A stretch of 64,000 nt of DNA from Hyphodiscus hymeniophilus (taxonomy: Eukaryota > Ascomycota > Leotiomycetes > Helotiales > Hyphodiscaceae), in assembly GCA_016508695.1 (NCBI GenBank), contig VNKQ01000021.1:62001-126000 (forward strand), given 5' to 3'. Below are positions 49,401-60,168 of this stretch, piece after piece. The position numbers were made by a program, and so were the translations under genes. Under the pieces are notes generated by a model that worked only from the letters and a program-made list of their open reading frames with translations, ran no database searches and was not told the origin of the DNA. The first letter of the stretch is position 1. The number at the start of each line of letters is the position of its first letter.

Positions 49401-49645
49401 CTGTCCCACTCAGCGGTATTGATATTCCTTTTCACTCCAGCTATCTCCGAGCAGGGATTGATGTATTTCGTGAATGTCTCGTCCAAATGATCTCGGAGGA
49501 GGCGGTTGTGCCGGAACAATTGATTGGAAAGTTTATCCCCAACGTCATGGGCACGCCTTTTTCACTTGATAGAAAGTATGTGGAGGAAGCAGCAAGGGTT
49601 ACAGGAAGTAAGATGTTAAAGAGCTTGCTTGGTCAGGGAGCTTGA
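43431..49645 (+). CDS. Fatty acid synthase beta subunit, cluster type (HexB-like), with one frameshift
   Basis: Exons 43431-48482, 48532-49020, 49070-49185 and 49241-49645 would give about 2020 residues. Domains in order: acetyltransferase (TTGHSQGIVVAA, near residue 260), enoyl reductase (PIMVAGMTPTTV and IAGGGYSQ), dehydratase/MaoC hot-dog (NPIHVCPIFAGFALLPG, ITHGMYTSA), and malonyl/palmitoyl transferase (GHSLGEYSALAA). As sequenced the frame ends in TAG at 47046-47048 and resumes in another frame. The break lies at a C6 run (47035-47040); one base more or less there would account for it. Homopolymer sequencing error is therefore plausible, and all catalytic motifs are intact on both sides. 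It partners FAS alpha in making the PKS starter. It is divergent from the methyltransferase. Confidence 0.88.
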
Positions 49646-50960
49646 AGCACTGCCGGGGAAAGGAATAGTACTGTATAGCGAGCTGAAGGGCGAAGCTGGG
49701 AATGTATACTGCAAACGAAATTCAAGAACTCTTCATCAAAGCCTGTTCAACAGCCATTGTTTGTAGGATAATATAGCTTAATTATAATATCTAAATTGTT
49801 GCGATGATTCTTTTGTTGGAAAATAACGATTATTATATACATAGCCATAGTTCTTATAGTACTACTAAGTTTGTAAAGAATTCTTTTTTTCTCCAATATT
49901 ATATATTCGCGTAATTATAACTCAACTCTGTACTAAAAACTTATTTTGCATTCTTGTTTAATAATAAGTATTTATATTTGCATTATAATTTTAATAACGT
50001 AGCTTATTATAAGTAGAATGTTTTATGATTCTAATACTTTTAGTCTTTTGGAAACTATATTATCTTCATAATAATAATAATTAAGATTGATTTAATTTAA
50101 AGACACAATAATTTATTCTTGTTTTATAAAAAGCACAAGTTTATAATATTATATAAAGTATCAAATCCGTAAACAATCTTTACTTCAAATGTAAAGTTTT
50201 AAGGACGGCTTGTATTTAATAAAAGAAATCGCAGCCAAGTTATTAGTACCAGGTAAAGTTGGAATGTTCGATAGTACTACTAAGCCTGATATGATTACGC
50301 GCGGTTGGATAAGAGACGAAGAAAGGATTCCAAATAAAGGGGCAAAGGATTGTTTACCTTGCGTACCTACCTAGGTAGTTAATATGCATGCACAATCGTA
50401 TTCGGATGTAGTAGCATATTTATGCGCTAAGAAATCTTAGCCAATTAATTTCTACATTGATTAGTACCAGTAGGCCTGTCAATAACTCCTCGGTTTTGAC
50501 GGATATTATCCGAGCTGCAGAAATGCCTTGTACATCTTAGGTCTAGCTAACGGCCCAGACGTACTACTCCGTATACTGATAACTTTATCTTCACATTCAT
50601 CTTTACAGTTGAAGCACATAGTAAGCACTAGGAAGGACCCTTTGCCGCCACCCGAGCATTTGACAGATAATATGGAGCCGACAATGTTAGCTTACACCCG
50701 CCCGCATCAACAAAGCCCTGTTTCTAAAATTGGATTCCACTTCGACGAACACATGGATACGTCCATACAGCGGTGAAATAAGTAATAGCACTAGCATGGG
50801 CCTTAGTTGTAACCCACTTTTACACCCGTCGAGAAAGTGCGCTTGATCCAACCACGGTGCTGTGCTCTTTCTCTGGGTCGAAATTAAATTGTCCTTACTC
50901 GTAGCTGGAAGCGAAGAGCATGTTTCGAGGAAGTTAACATGATTCCAGTAAACAATAGGC

Positions 50961-51061
50961 AGGGGATTGCCCCTGCTAGTGCTGGGTTTGACGTGGAATC
51001 ATTTGTTGATTTGATCCCAGGGAAATAAGAAATCCGCAAGGGACTGCCCTTGCTAGTGCTG
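50961..51061. repeat. Two related hairpin-forming repeats
   Basis: AGGGGATTGCCCCT at 50961-50974 and AAGGGACTGCCCTT at 51038-51051 are each inverted repeats with a 4-base loop, and both are followed by GCTAGTGCTGG. One stem pair differs as G-C versus A-T, so pairing is kept in both copies. Confidence 0.55.
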
Positions 51062-51106
51062 GTACTCTACTTTACCACGTATCTCGCGTATCTCCGTATT
51101 CGGTAT

Positions 51107-51117
51107 TCGCTGTCCGA
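51107..51117 (+). promoter_or_regulatory. Exact AflR consensus site
   Basis: TCGCTGTCCGA matches TCGSWNNSCGR at every position, 336 bp upstream of the small unknown gene. Confidence 0.55.
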
Positions 51118-51452
51118 AATCCTACTCAACGTTGCACCAAGTCACGCTTTTGTATGTCCTGACCTCCTTTCAACCCCGACTAAATATAGGCCTGACGGAG
51201 GGTCATATACTCTTTTACTCGGTAAATGAAGTTAGTCTTTTCGGTTTCCCTTATCTACTCGGGCTGATGGAGGTGCACAGAGATAAGGCCTGGTATAAAC
51301 TTCAAGAACAAGGAGCTGAGAACTGTTAGCAAATTCACAATCCGCTTGCAGTTTCCTTCGGTTACATAAATATTCTTAACAATATTGGAATTGATACAAG
51401 ACCAAACCGATTTGTCATTACAAACCCCTCTCCATTGGCACAAGACGCAGCA

Positions 51453-52237
51453 ATGGCCGCACCTCCAACAGCAAACTTGAAAAACCTGTCAGGGATCTGG
51501 GTGACGGTTTGTAAAGCTTGACCACGAATGTGTTCACTAACATTAATTCTTTATGTGTTACTCCAGAACAAGGTCCTCTCGGACAACCCTGAAAAAGTTC
51601 TTACCCTCCAAGGGATCCCCTGGCTTAAGCGAAAGATTATTGGCTTGGCAACCATCACGCTCCACATCACCGCTTACGTCCCCGCCGACACGCTGTCCCA
51701 TGTCGATATCACTTACACTCTTACTGGCGGCATCAAATCGACTCCTGAGCTGCGCACTTTGGATTGGCAGGAACGCGAATACGCGGATGAGACGTTTGGC
51801 AATCTGGTGGTGGGTATCCCTTCCTCCAACGGAAATAGCACGAGGAAGCAAAAGCCCCACGTCCCTACCCTCCCCCACCATTCATTCCCAAATTCTAAAT
51901 CCTATTCAACCAAATTCCAATCCTAATAAGTAAACAAAAATAGGCACGCAGTAAGTGGCTAGCAGATGTCGATGGCGATGTGAGCGCAGATGGAGGCCCG
52001 CTTCAATTGTCCCAGAAAGAAGGATGGTGTATAGAGAAGGTTGGTCCCAACGGCGAGGCTTTCATCCAGTCGTATCTAGTAAATAAGAAAGATGGATGGT
52101 CGGCTGAGCAGATCTGGGGGTTCGCAGTCATTGGAGACAGTAGGAGACATATTCGAAGAATTGCGGTCAAAAAGGGAAAGGAGACCAAAACAGTTTTACA
52201 GGTTTATGATTGGGTAGGAGAGATGCCGAATATATGA
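51453..52237 (+). CDS. Small conserved fungal protein of unknown function, possibly lipocalin-like
   Basis: Exons 51453-51506, 51567-51809 and 51944-52237 join in frame into 196 residues. The start is the Met of MAAPPTANLKNLSGIWVT. Visible features are an N-terminal NLSGIWV motif, LATITLHITAYV, ITYTLTGGIKSTPELRTLDW and a later GWSAEQIWGFA. Alternating beta-strand-like segments and a GxW near the N terminus recall the calycin (lipocalin-like) fold, which binds small hydrophobic ligands. I recall related proteins as common unnamed members of fungal genomes, but the function is unknown. There is no signal peptide or membrane segment, so it is likely cytosolic. The upstream AflR-type site suggests it belongs to the regulon. 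The splice donor of intron 2 is inferred (GTGGGT). Confidence 0.72.
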
Positions 52238-52527
52238 GGTTCCAGCTCGATGGAGTAGACCTGTTCATGAGTGTTTTTGTAGTAGATTAGTTTCGTATGT
52301 ACTAGAAAATATCTATATACTGTCATTAAAAGTTATGAGAGTCCCTTCAGAATAGAAAAGAATAACCTTTTTTGAACTCCATCAACACGTTGCTCGAATC
52401 ACTATTCTCATCGTAAAATATATGCTTATATCTCGATTAATGCAAACAATCTGCTTGCAAGTAATAATAAGAACGGCAAAACTGGCTTTCAAAAATAAGA
52501 AAATTGATCCATTTCCATATTTCAAAT

Positions 52528-53973
52528 CTACACTTCTCGAACAATGGCCATTGTCATCTGTGTAACAACCTTTAATCGGTTCCTCAGACTATCCAGAAGC
52601 GGCTTCAGTACAGCTCCCGAGATCGCTTCCTCATTGACACTGTCCTGCAGACCCGGTGCTTCTTCATGACTGATCCCTCCCGTCGACACCTCATCAGACA
52701 TAGACATATCCCTCTCCCTCTCTACATGTATCTCTACGTTGGGGCTTTCCAAGAGCATATGCACCAACCTCACTACACGGTGCAATTCTCCCAGCACAAT
52801 CTGAGCTCGCCTTGGGCCACCAGTGGACTGGCTACCTAGCATACTAGAAGATGCGATATTGTGGGTGAGGCTGTTGGGCTGTGGGGCGAAGTAACTAGCT
52901 GTGTCGTCGGTATTACCACCATCTTCTTCCCGAGCGACGAGCAGGTACCAAGAAAGAACTTTGAAGGTAATCAAAGCCACCAAGACCGCAATATGATTAT
53001 TGCGGACGTGGCAAGAGCATTTCAATATCAGCATTGCTGCGTTGACGGTCGCCTTGTTCGTGTTCATTACTTCGTCGACTGTAGGTTTGAATCCATTCAC
53101 ATTACTCGAGCCGAGGCTGTGTTGTCGCATTAGTAAGCTTGTGGTGAAAACCAGGCAGCTGGTATCTTGTCCACATTCCCACCCCGAGTTCTCATTATTT
53201 GAGCGAGGGTATGCATTAAACGTACCCCGCCCGCCACAGAGTATATCTGGCAGAGATTGGATGGAAAGGTTTCTGGATACGGGATCGCTACCATTGAGAG
53301 AATAGTGTGGTTGTATGATTCTGGTTTGGGTCTCACAACTGCCGTAGCTACTTGGGGGTGTCATCATGGCCGAGGCAAGAGGTGCGAAGTCTACTTCTTG
53401 TCCGTTGGCACCAAGCCATTGCTCGTAGCCTTGGCCATCACCAAAGGTGGGCGAAAAATAGTCCATGGTCGGATCTTCGCCAAGCGTAGGGTATGGCAAC
53501 CATGGTGAGTCACTGAAGATAAGTCTCGGGTCGATGAATGGGTTGGCAGCTAACGAGAAGTCTGTCAGGAGCGATGGCGAAGCTTGCCGTGTTGTTGTAT
53601 TTGAGTTTGATACGGATATTGATTCTCTTGTATTGGGCTCGGGCTGTGTCTCGGGCGAAGCTCGTGGTGTTGTTGTGGTAGAAGTTGATTTTTCAGAGGC
53701 AGTTGTGGGTACAGATGAAGTTGGCTTTCCTCCTAAGCCTGTCAATATCAAACTTTTATTCTGGGAATTGGGAGACGGACTTTCTAGGATACTTGCATTG
53801 GCTGGTCGTCGGCCTACCCGGTGCGATGGGCTATAGTAGCAGTTTAGGTTGCGATCTTCGCAACGTGAACACACTGGTCTGGCCTTACTGCACTTGACCT
53901 TAGCAAGTGAACAACAATTGCAACTGTCTCTAAATTTGTGGCCTGCCGGACTTCGAAGGCTGTGGATAGACAT
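52528..53973 (-). CDS. AflR-type Zn2Cys6 transcription factor
   Basis: A single exon of 481 codons. Residues about 16-45 are the binuclear zinc cluster: Cys at CNCC, then C-x6-C-x6-C-x2-C-x6-C (KVKCSKARPVCSRCEDRNLNC). It is followed by a basic linker (SHRVGRRPAN) very like that of AflR (KRMGRNPR in the A. flavus protein). A Ser/Thr/Pro-rich stretch follows. The C-terminal half holds the AflR-family segment LILKCSCHVRNN and LITFKVLSWYLLVARE. AflR proteins bind TCGN5CGA-type palindromes in promoters of their own cluster and activate them. Exact sites occur upstream of three gene groups here. The gene ends tail-to-tail with the small unknown gene and marks the right edge of the cluster. Confidence 0.9.
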   Translation of the reverse strand: MSIHSLRSPAGHKFRDSCNCCSLAKVKCSKARPVCSRCEDRNLNCYYSPSHRVGRRPANASILESPSPNSQNKSLILTGLGGKPTSSVPTTASEKSTSTTTTPRASPETQPEPNTRESISVSNSNTTTRQASPSLLTDFSLAANPFIDPRLIFSDSPWLPYPTLGEDPTMDYFSPTFGDGQGYEQWLGANGQEVDFAPLASAMMTPPSSYGSCETQTRIIQPHYSLNGSDPVSRNLSIQSLPDILCGGRGTFNAYPRSNNENSGWECGQDTSCLVFTTSLLMRQHSLGSSNVNGFKPTVDEVMNTNKATVNAAMLILKCSCHVRNNHIAVLVALITFKVLSWYLLVAREEDGGNTDDTASYFAPQPNSLTHNIASSSMLGSQSTGGPRRAQIVLGELHRVVRLVHMLLESPNVEIHVERERDMSMSDEVSTGGISHEEAPGLQDSVNEEAISGAVLKPLLDSLRNRLKVVTQMTMAIVREV

Positions 53974-54498
53974 GATCGATGATTGTAAGGCTCATGCTGA
54001 GATTAGGACTCCCTGAACATATATATGTTTGATGTTTTTATGCCAGGGTACCTTCAAATCTATTCTGACAGCTCGCGAACATCTGATTCCCTATCTGCCA
54101 TTGGACCAGGGGTTATTTAATAAAGGGACCAGCTATTCCAACTCTACTCCTGGCTATTTCAACTCCCACTACTCCTTAATAGCGATTGCGAATAATACCA
54201 GAGTGTTTCTAGAAATTAGTGCCTGTGCATGAACACTTATAATTACCGCAGCTTATTCTTTTTTCAAAGTAATATTGATAAGTAGAATATACCCCTACAA
54301 AGAGCTCTTACAGCCTTCTAATCCTCCGAAACTAACCTATTTACCAATCTTAACCAGTTACTACTATACCTTAATAAATTTAATAAAAAGGGTATCCAGA
54401 AGCACGTGCAGTATCTACAGGATGTTCTTTCTGGGAGTCGAAATAGTCGGAAGTTGAGTTCAAATAGCTTGTTCCTTACTATTCCCTACAAACGAACA

Positions 54499-54640
54499 TT
54501 AGCGTGGCAACGTTGGCACAGGCCAAAACACAACAAAAGGCAATCTGTACCAAACCCGCAAAACAACATCTGATTATGAGGAGGGGTTTATTCTCCCCTG
54601 AATAATTGTTAGCGTGGCAACATTGGCATGGGCTAAGGCA
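54499..54640. repeat. Diverged direct repeat (110-bp spacing)
   Basis: TTAGCGTGGCAAC at 54499-54511 recurs at 54609-54621. The bases that follow align partly, differing mostly by C/T and G/A changes, the pattern left by RIP. A hairpin (AGGGGTTTATTCTCCCCT) lies between the copies. Confidence 0.45.
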
Positions 54641-54808
54641 TAGCAGGAATCCTACAAGTATCCGTGCCAGGTCCCCAAAATAACATACTATGGCCATGGA
54701 GCCGGAGGCTAGGGATAGCGAATACCCAGGATCTGTTACCCAGTACCGCGTGTTCTAATGACTGGACAGGGAACACTAGTAGATGCGCCGTCCTGTAATG
54801 AATTAGTA

Positions 54809-54924
54809 GTAAGCACTAAGGTACAAAGATCCATCTACGGTAGAAGCAGGTAAGCACTGGGCACCCACAGGGGTGGGATACCATCCCTTCAGCTCATTAT
54901 GTATCTTCATTGGCGGTAAGCACT
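54809..54924. repeat. Three copies of GTAAGCACT
   Basis: The 9-mer occurs at 54809-54817, 54850-54858 and 54916-54924, and once more near 50621. Meaning unknown; probably remnants of a larger repeat. Confidence 0.4.
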
Positions 54925-57192
54925 ATGTATGGACGAACGTGCAGCAACCCCCTTTTTCTCGTCTGGTGTACCTTTTTATCCGTTCAACCGAGTCACCCCT
55001 GGGTTGTACCTTAAATTTGTAGGAAAAAGTAGGGTATCAGACTAATAATGTAACGCTTAAACAGTTTTGGTTAACCCCCTTCATCCGAAGGATCAAGGAG
55101 GTCGATAAGACCGCCTATCAGCGGTTACTTATCGTATCGAGAGCCATTGCAGGAAAGATAAGCCAAACCCCAATAAAGCCGAGACATTTCTGTGGTCTCA
55201 ATGTGGGCATGGAAATGGCCATGGGCTGGCTCATGAAGATTCGGTATGAGCTTTCGGCATCCCTTCCGATGCGTGCTGGGCTTGACGTGGCGATCACGGG
55301 AGGGAAGCGAGGGGTCTTTGTAGAGCGCTTGAGATTGCGTGGGAAAGTCCCTTGTTGGGAGAGGGCACGGTTATCAATTGGAGCAGCCGTAGTACCAGAG
55401 CCTCTGGTCCAGAGGCTAAGCTTCTTCTCATTGATAAGCAGCTCTTCGTGTGGCTGTGATTAATATAGTATGAATTAAGGAATTACTACTCTAATCATAC
55501 ATCTATACGTTTAAGGAGAAGATCAGAACTCGGTCTGATATAACGATACTATTCGTACTCCAGAGAACGGAGTTTATCGCCAGTTTGGTTCTGGGATTCG
55601 AGGCCTTTCTCAAAATGGAAAAGAAGTCCTTGGCTGTAGTCCGCTTACAAGACGGGCTCGCTGCAGCTGAACGAATAGTAGAGGCCGTTAAATCGCTAAG
55701 CCGCTTTTTACCGCCAATATAGCTATGAAGAAAGACAATGCACCCCAGGGTTGCTAGGCAGAGTTAGGGGCTATTTTCTCTCTGGTAAGAAATGCCTGAA
55801 TTTCAAGGATGTCATGAGAGAAGAGGTAGGGCCGTTTTAGTTACTAAGCTACTGATATGTTTAGGCGGTATATGTTCCTCGGTGATCTCGAATTTTCACT
55901 TGTTAAAGCAATAATGCGAACTTTACACTGGCTGAATTGTCTGCGAGTTTACTCAAATATTACGAGAACTATTTCGACGATGGGATATAAGGCAGGTCAG
56001 CCGAACGATTTTTTACGGCAACGATTATTTAGGCGAACAATACCTGCTTGTCCGCGGGAACGATTACGTAGCCGAGCAATCATATATACGAGATTCGTGT
56101 CTATTATTATAACATCAGGTAATATTGCGTCAAATGAAATATTATTGAAAGTAAAGTTAAATCCAGCTTTACGCTGTCCAGGAGTTTATAGTAGGATCTT
56201 GATAAAATCAGCATTGTCTGCTTTTTGATATTACTGTGCTTAGTATAGTAATCTTCCACGGTAGTTCAGTATTACTTTCTCACATAATCTTCTGGATCCC
56301 TAAGTGGGTCAATCAGGCCAGGGCAGGGCATGCATTTTTCTTCATATACACATCCCCATTGATTTCATCGGTAGATGAAAAACAATTCCTCATGAAAGCA
56401 GTCGAACAACATATGGCTGCCTTGGTTTAGTACCTTCCTCGGGTCTATCATACTCACGGTCGACCTCGAATCCTGTAGATCTCTTCTACATGTCGCGTTA
56501 TCGTATATATGTCTTTTTTCTAAGTCGGCCCTGTACTCTTACGTGTCTTGATCTCTGGGGGGGGTTCTTCCCTTCCCTAGGCATATATATATATATGAAA
56601 GAGGCAAGTTGTTTCTGGATTTTCGAAACGCTTTACAGACAAGCATCGCACACAGTACCTCATGCAGCATCCCACACTCAAACGTGTACTTGGAATCGGA
56701 AATTTCATAAGAGCCATCAATGACGACTAAATAATATTCTTTACATGATGAAATCACATGGATGCTACTCGCCCATCAAAATCCCGACTAGTATTCGGTT
56801 TCGTAGGGGCAAGCTACGATTCCAAAAGCTAGTTTGAGCCTAGGAACATTCTAACTCGTGCACAACAAGCATGTGATAGCTTGCCCTACCACATATATGT
56901 TGTGAGGAAGTAGAAGGTCACCTAGTCAAGCCTGAGCGCTGTACTATCTACCAAGCTTATTTCGCCTCCATTACCACTGGCTTCCAATACATAACAGCCC
57001 ATTTCCCACCAAGTTTCACTGAAGTGTGTTTGCCTGAATAGGCTCCAATGATGATACGAGCCAGTGAGGCGGTTGAGCTGAGAGTAGCTAGGCATAATGA
57101 GATGTTGTTGGAGCATACAGCTTGAGTGTTCTGGACCAATTGATATGCTTGGATAGATATTGAGTCGATGTTTTGTCTTGAGCACAAGAGAA

Positions 57193-57257
57193 GAAGGTCG
57201 AGCCAGAAGGTCGAGCCAGAAGGTCGAGCCAGAAGGTCGAGCCAGAAGGTCGAGCAA
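57193..57257. repeat. 13-bp minisatellite, five copies
   Basis: The unit GAAGGTCGAGCCA is repeated five times head to tail; the last copy differs at one base (ending in CAA). It lies in non-coding sequence as far as I can see. Confidence 0.9.
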
Positions 57258-59000
57258 GACGGGATGAATCTTTCGATCTCGGGCGCTGGAAGCTCGTGCT
57301 CGTACCAGTTTCTGAGAGCTCATTAGCTATGTCAAAAGAAGGAGGCGGCATTCTACTTACAAACACAAGAGGTCGTAAGTTGTTACAAAAATGATCGTAT
57401 TGTAAGTTGACATGGAGTTGGGGATGTTACTACGATGGCAACATAACGGTAGGTCTGTAAGAGAGGTCCCGTGCCGGTGGATGACGAACCAAGAAACCCG
57501 TTCGAAAGTTTGATGCGGATGGCTATTTGAATAGTTGGTAGTGTGTGAAGGCAGAAACAACGCATCGTTCATAGATGCGTATATGGATTGCCATCTGATG
57601 ATCTCGCTGAAGATCAATCATTGGGAAGAAAAGGTAGGCGGTTTTCTTGGTGGCAGATTGTTGTCGTAACTTGGGTATTGTGTCGGGAAAAAGACCGAGG
57701 ATGGTTTCAATATTGAAACATCCCTGGTATTGCTCCTCTGGATCTGAGTGACGAATACTCAGCGGGAAATCAAATCCAAGCAAGATTGCGACGACGCCGT
57801 TTGGATTTTTGAAAGCGCAGAAGTCTCTCGCTTAAGAGAGTTTGAAATTGGGAGCGTGAAGGTTTCGAGCTGACAGCTGACTGCCGGAAAAAAGGACTGC
57901 AGGCCCGGTAAGGTATTCAAGAAGAACAGTCTCTCTTTCGACAGGATTTTTCGGACAGTGCCGTAGAGTGCTACTTGCGTAACAGGGTATTTGAGATTGG
58001 TGGCAAATATGTTGCGAGTTTCTGAACTGTAATTTCGAAGTTGTGCTATTGTAGAAAGTCGACAAACGGAATTCATGGGTGTCCCCATGGGAGAATGATG
58101 ACGGATCGGTACTTTGATCTCAGGTGCTTCAAAACTGCAATGCATGAGTCAGGAATAATCAAAAAGATTCTCAGATCGTCATACCAATACTAGGGACGTA
58201 TGTCAGAGCATGATCAAGAATCGGTCTCGAGTCTGAGATAAGGTGTAATTTCCGGTTTGAATGAGGCAGAGACAGCTTCTGCTTCAAGCAAGGTTGCGAC
58301 CCTACATCTTTCAGCTCAGCTGCTTGGCTCACTCTGATACTTCAACTGATCCATAAGTAGACCGCTGAATTCGGTTGGTCTATTGGAAGAGATTTGAGTA
58401 AAGGGTTGGCTAGGAGATTATTCTGATACAGCTCTAAGATAGGGCAGGAATAATCTGTGACATATATGCTCCTCCATTCCAGTAGCGCAGTACAATCTAC
58501 ACTCAAAATTGAACTGTTCCTCAAATCACACCGCCCCAAACCTGAAGGATTCTTACATTTCCGCAATGACAGCTGGCAGCGGTGAGCATCTGTTCAAAGA
58601 TATTTTCTCTGATACCGTGCTCCAATATGGCGATTTCTACTTCAACCTCCAAGCACAGATCCATGGGTTGTCTAGAAACTACACGGGGGAACTTGAAGTA
58701 GTCTTGCATGAGTTGATGACATGGGCCCTCTGTGGGTATGAGCATGGATTTGAGACATTCATTCAAGTCTCGACAAACGTACTTCGCGGTAGTGGATGTT
58801 GGAACGTACCTATTTTTATCATTACGATAAGAGAAGGTATCTAATTTAAGTGGACTGGAGATCGCAGCATATTTGAATCTCGAATAATGTGCATTAAAGC
58901 ATGTAATCACAATCTACCAAGTGGGACTTCATTATGAGTATAAGCTTGCATATAGAGAGGAGTATGGGGGTAACAAGTGAGTTGCTCATTGCGAGCAAGT
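57258..59000. other. Region with unresolved open frames
   Basis: Minus-strand frames at 58145-57759 and 57783-57523 overlap by 25 bases and could be two parts of one decayed or spliced gene; the second contains VVAILLGFDFPLSIRHSD-like sequence with no family I recognise. A plus-strand frame at 58509-58844 also has no motif. No gene is called. Confidence 0.35.
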
Positions 59001-59007
59001 TCAGCGA

Positions 59008-59240
59008 TCTTGATTCTCCGAGTGTTCATGCAGGAAGCCGATGACGTCTCTTTTCGCAATGAGAATCGGCAGACCACGACGTTGATCACAATTGACAGAT
59101 TTGGGGCGCGGGATAGAGTAGCTTCATACCAGCAATTCGGTAATCTCCATTCTCCAGGTGTTTATGCAAGCCGCCGATGGCGTCTCTTGCGCAATGAGAA
59201 CCGGTGGACCCCTCATTCCATCACAATTGACAGATTTGGA
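59008..59240. repeat. Degenerate tandem repeat, unit about 135 bp
   Basis: A block of about 100 bases beginning TTCTCCGAGTGTTCATGCA at 59014 recurs about 135 bp later (TTCTCCAGGTGTTTATGCA). Both copies contain CGCAATGAGAA and CACAATTGACAGATTTGG. A vague third copy may follow. Confidence 0.7.
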
Positions 59241-60168
59241 GGCATGGGATGACCACGCTCTCAGTCCGTGCAACTTTCCATAGTGCAGGTGTCAATCGAT
59301 CCTCGCCCTCGAGACATGGAGTCTCGGGTAGCGGGGTAACTTACAAAACTTTACCAGGAGTAACCAACGATCGTTCAGCCTACCTCACCCTCTACGCCCC
59401 AACTAATCTTTCAGATGGGAGCATGATGTTTTCGAAAATCGGAGTCAAACGGGACCTCGTCTGTGAAATGATCCGGACAGAGTACAGTAAACGATGGTCG
59501 GCAAATTGAGTCATAACCGTTTGTATGTCTTTCTTGTAAACTAAATCCGATTTTTGGGAAGTAGCACCGGTTAGCTTTGCCTTATGGATCGCGACAGCCT
59601 CAGGCGTACAAATGGAGAATGTTACGAGCGGGTAAAGAGAATGAATGAGGGCAGTGTATTTGATCAATCATAATTACGATACTCACAAAGGTTCTCCGGT
59701 GCTCTACGTAAGGTCAAGACTGAAACCAAAGCGCGATAGTAAAGGAAGTATAAAAGCCTTTTCAGAGCTTATTCCGTAACCCAACTGGCGTTTTAAGACT
59801 CAGTAGATTATTCATGACTATCTCCAAGTAAAACAAACTTTCAGTATTTCAATCATAGTACTAAAAAGAATTGAATTGATGTGCACCCCATTAACATCTA
59901 AGATATACAAAGTCGTAGGTCCTGAGCTCGAAACTCGATGTAAGGCAATTAGCTGCATTGCAATCTTTGGTAATGATTGTCAATGAAGATAATCCATGTT
60001 CCATCTATGCTATCCCAACTACCTCCTTGATAATGATATCAGATTAAAATCCATGACCACGTTGCAGCTCACACTTCAAAAGGAAATCAAACGAATGAAT
60101 GTCACCTTGCCACACAGTAGGGTGAAACGTAATCGACAACAAAAGAATCCTTGTGGCTCCGTCCATGG
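59241..60168. other. Intergenic region, no gene seen
   Basis: 3' flank of the following minus-strand gene; AT-rich in the middle. Short frames only. Confidence 0.45.

Larger units (their letters stand above)
49646..51452. other. AT-rich region with hairpin repeats
   Basis: Bases about 49740-50230 are extremely AT-rich and contain no coding frame, as expected of RIP-mutated or decayed repeat DNA. The remainder carries two related hairpins (50961-51061) and an AflR-type site (51107-51117) in front of the next gene. Confidence 0.5.
53974..57192. other. Gene-poor region with decayed repeats
   Basis: No gene with a recognisable family. An open stretch around 55080-55463 (plus strand) and another at 55857-56228 have no motifs and may be remnants of mobile elements. 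Repeats within are listed separately. Confidence 0.45.

Noticed and set aside
35151..49645. FAS pair as the housekeeping fatty acid synthase
   Set aside because: The genes lie among cluster genes with AflR-type promoter sites, which favours a dedicated starter synthase; not proven without the rest of the genome.
22849..53973. Calling the cluster an aflatoxin or sterigmatocystin cluster
   Set aside because: Only the starter FAS, PKS, regulator and general tailoring types are shared; none of the diagnostic middle and late enzymes is seen in the window.
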